Shown: positions 57,471 through 64,000 of the stretch, piece after piece
How the letters are laid out: each line of letters starts with the position of its first letter
Position numbering within the stretch: position 1 is the first letter of the stretch
Assembly (NCBI RefSeq): GCF_001949145.1
Contig: NW_019091390.1
Location: 1,357,551-1,421,550 of the forward strand
DNA: 64,000 nucleotides
Direction: 5' to 3'
Origin: Acanthaster planci
Taxonomy: Eukaryota > Echinodermata > Asteroidea > Valvatida > Acanthasteridae
Made by a program: the position numbers and the translations under genes
The notes under the pieces: model-generated
What the model saw: the letters and a program-made list of their open reading frames with translations, nothing else
Told to the model about the DNA's origin: nothing
Database searches by the model: none

Positions 57471-58608
57471 TTGTGAACTGGCCTCAGCTATACAACATGT
57501 GCACTCATGTGCAGGTTGTGTTGAAAAATGAATTGGTATCTTGGGAATCTAGCAGGTACTGAAACGGACTGTAATAATAACATTTTGTCACCACTTAATT
57601 AGCTACATACAACAGTTGGCGGAGGCCCGCCGGAGGAGGGCCTCCAGTGCAGCGTCCTGACATTCTTGTAATTGTGTTATATTTTGGGCACACAGCGGTA
57701 AAGAGGTTTTTGTGAGTTACATTTGACCAAATTCTGGTAAACTGAGTTGTTTAAAACCACGTAAACATAACAATTTGAATTCTTAAGACAAAGTTGCCGT
57801 GTCTTGTCATTTGGGACAAGCCTTCGCTTAGTTACACGAGACACGCCTTTGCTCCAATACATAGTTCTCATAATAAGATATATAAAAGTACAAAACAACA
57901 GTCCATTCGAGAGATGGTGCAAAAGCTTGCCCTGATTCACGAGGTACTACAACAGTGTCTTTAGTTTTGGAAATCTCAATTGTTATTTTTATGTGCAATC
58001 AGATAAATCAGTCTACCAGATTTATTCAAAGTTAGAACACTTACTATGGCTTCCATTTTGGGAGTCTTTCCTTTTTTTAGGTCATGCACAGGAAGGGCTT
58101 GGCTAGTTTCCGGGGAGAGATTGTCCAACATTATTCTCTTTGGGTGTACGTGAGTTTGTTTCTGGGACCCTGAACAATAGAGGACAACAAGGTCCCCGAT
58201 TGAGAGAGGGTCCTTCACTGACAACTGTGTACAAAACATATGGGTGGTCAAACAAAAGAGGAACAATAGGGGGTCCCCAGTTGCAGGCAAATACACACTC
58301 GCGTGTGTGCGTATTTGTTGGAGGAATTGTAGCTGTTGTAGATAACAGCACAAAGAGTTGCCTGCTAGTTTTCTTGAAATAAAGAACAAGTTTAGCCGTC
58401 ACAAGTCGTGTGAATTGTGTCTTTGTTTTTTGTCTCACCATGCTGGAGGATAAGAACTCATTAGTCCGCGCTACATCGCTTTTCGTGATAAGACTAGATT
58501 TTAACTGGGCATTTTGCTTGTACGTCTTGATGTAAAGTTGCATAACCTGTGCTGGAAATGTGTCTGTGTAGAGGGACGACTAAGAATCGAGCCTGGATTC
58601 AAGACTAA

Positions 58609-58664
58609 ACTTAGAGTACAAGTTTTTGCGTCCAACACATTCTGTTCAAATTCTCACATCAGCA
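58609..58664 (+). pseudogene. Relic of a B-like gene: intron 1 fragment
   Basis: ACTTAGAGTACAAGTTTTT, then CCAAC and TTGTTCAAATT.TCACATCAGCA, matches 36653-36707 in intron 1 of gene B over about 55 bp. No exon-like sequence of the family follows it. The next B-like piece is the 3' flank at 59199-59505. Confidence 0.6.
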
Positions 58665-58859
58665 TTCATGGTCATAATCACAAGTTACCTACAGACTAAT
58701 TCGAGGTGGGCGGTAACTGTGGGAGGAGCATGACAAGTAAAGCTTCTCATTGGCTGGGACGTAAATTACCCTCGTGTACTCCAACTCGCTGGAATTTCAA
58801 GCGGTAGAATAGGGAACAATAAAGTAGAGTCGTATCCTAAACTTCCACCCAAATACCTT

Positions 58860-58910
58860 TTTACTAATAAATTCATAATTATGCACGCATGTGCACACGT
58901 ACCTTGGCGG
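58860..58910 (-). promoter_or_regulatory. Orphan distal promoter block in inverted orientation
   Basis: On the minus strand GTGTGCACATGCGTGCATAA then TTATGAATTTATTAG matches the block upstream of gene E (GCGCATGTGTGCATAATTAT). It points away from gene E and no array gene lies on that strand. Confidence 0.45.
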
Positions 58911-59198
58911 CAAGAAGTGTGAGCGGGGCCATTGAAATGTACGACTTCGATGATCATTTTCTCTCAGGTTTCCTGACTTTGTTTAGATTTTTCTTCAGAA
59001 AATCCCCTTAAATCGTTTTTGCTATTAGTCTCTAACTGAAATGGAATTTCCAGTGTTTGGTTAAAACATGTTAATTAAAATCGTAATTTTCCTGTGTACA
59101 CGAGATCGTCGTTTCTTAGTGTGGCCTCTTTCCATCCATCATAGGTAGTATAAACTACATCGTTAGTGTTCCTAAAGCACAGTAACCTGCAAACAATT

Positions 59199-59505
59199 TC
59201 AAGTTGAAGATAATCATACGTTGGAGGAAACTGTTTGAGATATGATTGCACTTACTTGGAATAAACGCTTCTCTCATGGCTGTTCAAAGCAGAGAATAAC
59301 CTAACTTCAGAAGAACATATGGTTCCTCTAAAACTGAATTAATGCCATTGCACTGTGCTAATAATTATATGTTAATTTAACACTAGAATATTCATATAGC
59401 ATAATTGCCTTTTTATTACATTGTCCACCACTAAACCTTTGGTGAGGGCATACCAAAGTTAACCTTTGTCGGATCTCGGGACTAATGACCATTTTGCGCG
59501 TTTAG
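59199..59505 (+). pseudogene. Relic of a B-like gene: 3' flank with its polyadenylation signal
   Basis: AAGATAATCATACGTTGG, GATTGCACTTACTTGGAATA, AACGCTTCTCTCATG, CCTCTAAAACTGAATTAATG and CACTAAACCTTTGGTGAGGG follow the same order as 39045-39335 behind gene B, including AATAAA. In gene B the intron 1 match and this flank are 2.4 kb apart with exons 2-4 between them; here they are 0.6 kb apart, so the exons have been deleted. Confidence 0.7.
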
Positions 59506-60500
59506 TAGCGTCTTGCACAGTGAAACAGAGTATTATGGACAAAAAGTGTTATTCGTCATAAAATGTGTGTGCATTTTGTCTATCAATGTACATAAACTGT
59601 AACTGTAGTAAACTGTAAACGAGTATGCGCCAGGCACTGAACTCGCCGAAACTTCAGTATCACTCTTTATTCTCAAGGACAGATTGCTTAACTGCGCAGG
59701 TGCAGATGTTCAGTGCGATTTCTACGCAGTTATGCATGCAAAAAAGCTGATGGCCCCAAAGGGTGCATTTTAAATCAACATAAATTATTGTTACGCACAC
59801 GCCAGAGCGGCACGTTCAAGGTCGGCCATGTTTGAGTACGTTTTGGACAACCTCATTGCAACGTTAGACTGCAGCGCTGAATGTTAACGCTGATAAGAAC
59901 GAACATTACTTAGCTCATGGGCCGATTCCCACTGGTGTCTAGCCTCGTACATGTACTTTTCATGTTTTAGCTTTTCTTTTATCCAATCTCTACACATGCA
60001 CAATTTCATCGATATAGCTTAAGTTTTGCTTACATAATAATCTTGATCTTTATTTCTTAAAAATTATCTATAATATCTGTAATGTTTTATCACCATGACC
60101 TGCGTTTCGCTTGCCCGTTTCATCTTTATGTCTATAATGTTAAAGGGTATAGCAGTGATGAAGTTTTATGACACTTTTTCGCAATATAAACTAATCTTCA
60201 TTGTTTACAAACTATTTTGCATCCCTTTTAGGTAACACGTATTGAAAACATCACGCAAGCACAGTCAAAGTGGAAAAAACCGTCGGCTAGGACCGCATCA
60301 CTTTTGATATATTAAGCTATTTCGTTCTTTCAAATTAGTTGTATTATTTTATTAGAGCCGTAAACGAACTTAAGCGGCCTTCCAATTTGCAATGTCCCCA
60401 CTGTCTTAAATGTGAGTACATCTTGTTTCCCTTTTGGGTTGTCCCTTGGGTTAATTTGACTACATATTTTTCCAATTTTACACTCAACTGAAGTCCCAGC

Positions 60501-60550
60501 GCAGTGGCCATTTATGCGCATGTGTGCATAATTATGAATTTATAAGGCAA
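60501..60550 (+). promoter_or_regulatory. Distal conserved block upstream of gene E
   Basis: CAGTGGCCATTTATGCGCAT then GTGTGCATAATTATGAATTTATAAGG. It is the fullest version of the block, with an octamer-like ATGCGCAT, TGCATAAT and a TTTATAA end. Confidence 0.5.
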
Positions 60551-60700
60551 GGTCAGTTCTATATGCATGCATTTGGCATCCATAATTTGGATTCTATTTC
60601 CACCGGTTACAGATGGATCACAGACGAACAAGAGGCTCTTACTAGCTGCGGTCTAAGACACCAACTAATATCTAGCAGCCGACAGTGATGTGCCGTCATT

Positions 60701-60736
60701 AAGCCCGATCAGATGATCTTTACAAAGCCTGACTGA
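60701..60736 (+). promoter_or_regulatory. Proximal conserved block (core promoter?) of gene E
   Basis: AAGCCCGATCAGATGATCTT followed by TACAAAGCCTGACTGA, ending 37 bp before the start codon. The first GATCGGA half seen in genes C and D is lost. Confidence 0.5.
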
Positions 60737-60772
60737 CATCTGTTGTTGAAATAGATTTGGTCCCATATAGCC

Positions 60773-63355
60773 ATGGCTGCAACAATGCTCAAGACCCTCT
60801 TTCTGTTTTTGATGCTTCTCTCCACTGTCAAGAGTAACTGGGATGGTGATAACAGTGACCCAACACTGGCAAATTTGGTAAATATCCTCATGCTTTGATT
60901 ATGTGACTGTTTTAGAACCCTTTTTAAGAACGCGTAAAAATGTGAGCTACATTGTGCACGCCTTTTTAAAAACGAATGCCTTTATTGCTATCAGCTCCGA
61001 GCAGGAACAAAAGAGAGCGCGTTTTGAAATGACATTGGCAGTCCTTTGGTACCCACGCACTGCATAGGCGCGCAAGTTAATGCGCATTTGACGCGGAGCA
61101 CGCTGAGTACACGCAACGATTTAGAACTAGGTTTACACGATGTTCCCAGCGGCCACGGCAATCACATTTTGCCCACCGTGGACCGTACGGTATGGACGTG
61201 AGACAACGGGGGGGGGGGGATTGGAAACGTGACAGTTCGTGATGGGCCGTAACAAAACTTGGAGACAGTCCGCAGTGGGACAGGAAGCATGTGCATTCCC
61301 CGGCATCTCACAGTCCTTTCAAGTTTTCAAGTCTCGATTTCCGTTGGGAAAAGCATCCCCATCGCAGAAACTTTCCAACGGAACTAGGGAATTTGAAACA
61401 TCAACATTATGAGCATAGGGAAAGGAGAAATTTCGGGGGGAAAAGTCTGGTAGCCAACAGAGGCAAGTTTACAGGTGTGGGTAGGATATAATAGTCTGCT
61501 GGATTATACCTTCAACTTCTTGTGGACGATGGTATGGCCATTTTAGTCAGTGTGATGATTACCTCGAGTGTGACTATAGGTAAAGTTCTATCGCCCAAAC
61601 TGCGCAATCGCGCACACATTAACAGTAACTCGACTTCTTTTAAATTCCTGACCCTGACAACACACTACAGACTATTCCTCGATTACGGCAGGCAGCTTTA
61701 ATTTATAAATTGCAATTACACCTCCTGTTTCGCTTGATTTTAATACAATGTTAAGGTATTGTGACATCTCGTAACATTGTAATTTCATTCTTAACAGGGA
61801 TTTTATGTCTATAACATGACATGCAACGACGATGCAACTTTTTGTGAGCACTGTGCGCATCTTCGCGTTTTTGGGAGACCATATATACGTATGTATTTTC
61901 GCTTCAAAAGTTTTTGCAAAATTGTATAAAATCCTCTCTGCCTTGTGATCATGTGCACTCGCCGTGTAATAATCTATTGCCCATGCCTTTTTCATGACCG
62001 ACCGATCGAACCACTTCTAAGACCAACAAGGCACGAGAACCATGATTTATTTTAAAAGGGATCTCTCCTGCAAAATTGGACATTATTTTGCATTAAGCCA
62101 AAAGGTTCGTGAAATACAAATGTTGTGTCAATTATCTTCGACAGTCACGATCGAATACACGACGGATCCCTACAAGCTCAAATATTACTTTGAAGACGGA
62201 AAGCGAGACTGGAACTACTATATCGCTCAAGGTAAGATGGTTCATGCTGCAGTTTCATTGGACTTGTGTGTCCTCGGTGTTTATGCATCTGCATTTAGTT
62301 GCGTGTCATCACACCAACATTTATATTTTTTGGAGATATTATTCTTGTTCCCGAGTACTGAAACTTTGTTTGTGAAGTACACTTTCTCCTCTCTGAGTAA
62401 ATTGAAATATCAATTGAAGTGAAACATCTGTACGGATGCCGCCTAACTATACCCTACAAGGTCTCTGTACCTTTTCTTGTTTCTGGCACTCCACAAGGGT
62501 ACAACCACGGTAACACCACCTTTGTAGATCGTTATACCACAGGTGTACTTCCTGCAAACTAATCTTGGTTCCAAGACCCTTGCATTCCTGCTACCCAATA
62601 TAAGTTAATTCAAGCTACTGAGGGCGCTAAATTTATTCAGGGTCCTTTTCTGACTTAAAAGCGGTTTGTCTGGAGATAGCGCCCTCTAACAGTGATGGTT
62701 TGTAATTGCGAAATAAACTACGGGATCCAAGACTACCCGGAAATGACGAGGCATGTCATCTTTGCGGCGTTGAGGCAGCTTTTGCCATTAGGAAGTCACT
62801 CATGGTAGTAGCCATGGTCAAGGCGTTCGTCGTTGGCCGCAATGCACTAGCTGGCTATCGGTTTCCAACTTTTTGTTGGTTTGTGCAATGGAGAAATCGA
62901 GGCGTCTCAGCTAATAACTCTGCGTTGCGCTTAAACCATTTCATTGCACTCCTTAGACCAAATCTCAAAAAGTTGGACACAGAAATTGCAGATTACCTGG
63001 GCTTCACAAAATCTGGTAGAACTGATATGGAGCCGCCAGATCGGGAACGAGGTTGAAGAAAGACTAGTTTACGTATTGCCTAGCACTAAATTCGGTATTT
63101 GTGTGGCCTAAAAACGCAGTAAGTCTTGTTTGCCACTTCACAGAGGACCCGCATCAAGTGTACCGATGGTGCCAGTGTGCAGACGGCAAGCACGACCCCG
63201 ATCCGATTAGGAGAGTGGTTTTGTGTGTCGAGAACACCTTCAGTGACATCTCACTGCCTGGCAATTGCCCCAAACCTGTGGCTTTGGTCAGCTATGACTA
63301 TCATCCACTCGACGAACAAGTGACAGGTCAGCAAGCACTGTATTGCCTGCCTTAG
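60773..63355 (+). CDS. Gene E: small secreted cysteine-containing protein, array member 5 (unknown family)
   Basis: Exons 60773-60877, 61798-61888, 62145-62231, 63144-63355; CDS 495 nt, 164 aa; phases 0,1,1. Signal peptide MAATMLKTLFLFLMLLSTVKS and NWDGDNSDPTLANL differ from gene D at one residue. Exon 2: G-F-Y-V-Y-N-M-T-C, N-D-D-A-T-F-C, E-H-C. Exon 3: IEYTTDPYKLKYYFEDGKRD. Exon 4: HQVYRWCQCADGKHDPD, with an extra Cys, then VVLCVEN, PGNCPKPVALVSYDYHP, GQQALYCLP and TAG. Mature Cys count is eight. It has the shortest introns of the C/D/E group. AATAAA at 63566 and 63614. A 116-codon plus-strand open frame in intron 3 (62706-63056) is unrecognised. Confidence 0.86.
60878..61150 (+). repeat. 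Intron 1 segment of gene E nearly identical to gene D 52158-52440
   Basis: Partner of the gene D segment. Similarity ends near 61150, just after TTTACACGATGTTCCCAGC, where the two introns become unrelated. Confidence 0.9.
62442..62500 (+). other. Intron-3 hairpin box of gene E (eroded)
   Basis: CTATACCCTACAAGGTCTCTGTACC ... GGCACTCCACAAGG keeps the order of the boxes in genes C and D. The CCCCAC half-sites are mutated and the stem is lost. Confidence 0.5.
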
Positions 63356-64000
63356 TTTGGTCGTATTGGTCAAACAAATTACCGCTTTTACGTGGCTTCG
63401 TAAGGAGTTTTTAATGGCAGCATGTAACGTATTCAAAGTGCTTAAGAAGGGGAAAATAAGTCCAGATTATTGACTGAAACAACTTCAGTTGAGTCTTCTC
63501 AACTCCAATTTCGTCATGGCGAACCACCATTTTCATTTCAAATTAAATCTTTCCCATTTATCAGCAATAAAGATTTATGGTCTCTGCATGTGAGACACTT
63601 ATCCAAACACTGAAATAAAGCAAATTTTCATCTGCCACGTATGCGTACATCTTTGGCTAAAAACAATCAGATCAATCAGGGGCTAAGAATATGGAACTCT
63701 GTGAATGAGAATCTGAAAGCCTCGAAAATTTGTGAATCTTAAAATGAAATTTTAAAAAGATCATATTGAATGATTACTGTTAATAATTACTGACTGTGGA
63801 ATTGATTATCTTTGTCTATAATCTTCCTTGGTTCTTATTCTCTTTCATTTTTCCTGTCCTAATTTTTTATGTAAAACTTAGGTCATTAACTGACATACAG
63901 AGCAAGTGTCATGTCTGTCTAGTGTTTGTCCTTTGTGTGCTGTCATTAATCAATAGTAACTATAAATTGCTTCGAGGGCCCACAATCATGAGTTTTGCTT
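63356..64000. other. 3' flank of gene E to the end of the window
   Basis: The first 110 bp match the 3' flanks of genes C and D (TTTGGTCGT.TTGGTC, CGTAAGGA, TGTAACG.ATTCAAAGTG). The rest is A/T-rich with no gene seen. The array may continue beyond the window. Confidence 0.5.
63566..63571 (+). terminator. Polyadenylation signal of gene E
   Basis: AATAAA 211 nt after the stop codon. A second AATAAA lies at 63614-63619. Confidence 0.45.

Larger units (their letters stand above)
56663..60772. other. Spacer between genes D and E
   Basis: Holds the shared 3' flank of gene D, an orphan promoter block (57428-57470), an inverted one (58860-58910), two fragments of a lost B-like gene (58609-58664 and 59199-59505), and from about 60350 the upstream block of gene E. 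Overlapping minus-strand open frames at 57976-58543 (up to 146 codons) are not recognised. Confidence 0.5.

Noticed and set aside
57976-58543. Two overlapping minus-strand open frames of 137 and 146 codons
   Set aside because: Both frames are equally open, no domain is recognised, and there is no paralogue in the window; possibly a decayed transposon but not supported.
62706-63056. 116-codon plus-strand open frame in gene E intron 3
   Set aside because: Its end overlaps sequence shared with gene D intron 3, where no such frame exists, so it is not conserved.

Overview
This is invertebrate animal genomic DNA. Genes are split into many short exons with GT/AG introns, there is one assembly gap (11076-11567), and there are tRNA-type SINEs, palindromic MITE/foldback elements and scattered ACATGTACATGT-type runs. 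The sequence alone does not name the species. An invertebrate deuterostome (echinoderm, hemichordate or lancelet) is my best guess, with low confidence.

Left half (2481-26320, minus strand): one housekeeping gene, NUP155, the inner-ring scaffold nucleoporin. I could place 33 coding exons with consistent splice phases, from the start codon at 26320 to the stop at 2481. They sum to 4072 nt. One exon near the C-terminus (about 107 nt, expected between 2635 and 4967) was not found. With it the protein would be close to 1,390 residues, the size of vertebrate NUP155. The introns hold a GGTCTCG minisatellite, a 94-bp tandem duplication, dispersed repeats and a SINE cut by the gap.

Middle (26321-29185): intergenic. 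It holds two hairpin-forming inverted repeats and a weak candidate NUP155 promoter with paired CCAAT boxes.

Right half (29186-63355, plus strand): a tandem array of five paralogous genes that I do not recognise from any named family. Here they are called A to E. Each encodes a small (about 161-167 aa) secreted, acidic, cysteine-containing protein from four exons. In all five, exon 2 is exactly 91 nt, exon 3 exactly 87 nt, and intron phases are 0,1,1. Shared landmarks are a signal peptide followed by N-W-D, an N-M-T-C/C-x2-C exon 2, a W-rich exon 3, and an exon 4 with Y-R-W-C, L-C-x-E-N, C-P-K-P-V and G-Q-Q-x-L-Y-C-L. Gene A carries a sixth-type exon (2b) that looks like a diverged duplicate of exon 2. 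Genes C, D and E lie in homologous blocks of about 9 kb with shared upstream blocks and introns, and D and E are the most recent pair. Between D and E are remnants of a lost B-like gene. MITEs, foldback elements and an inverted 200-bp repeat fill the introns and spacers. The array is the novel system in this window. Its function cannot be read from the sequence.
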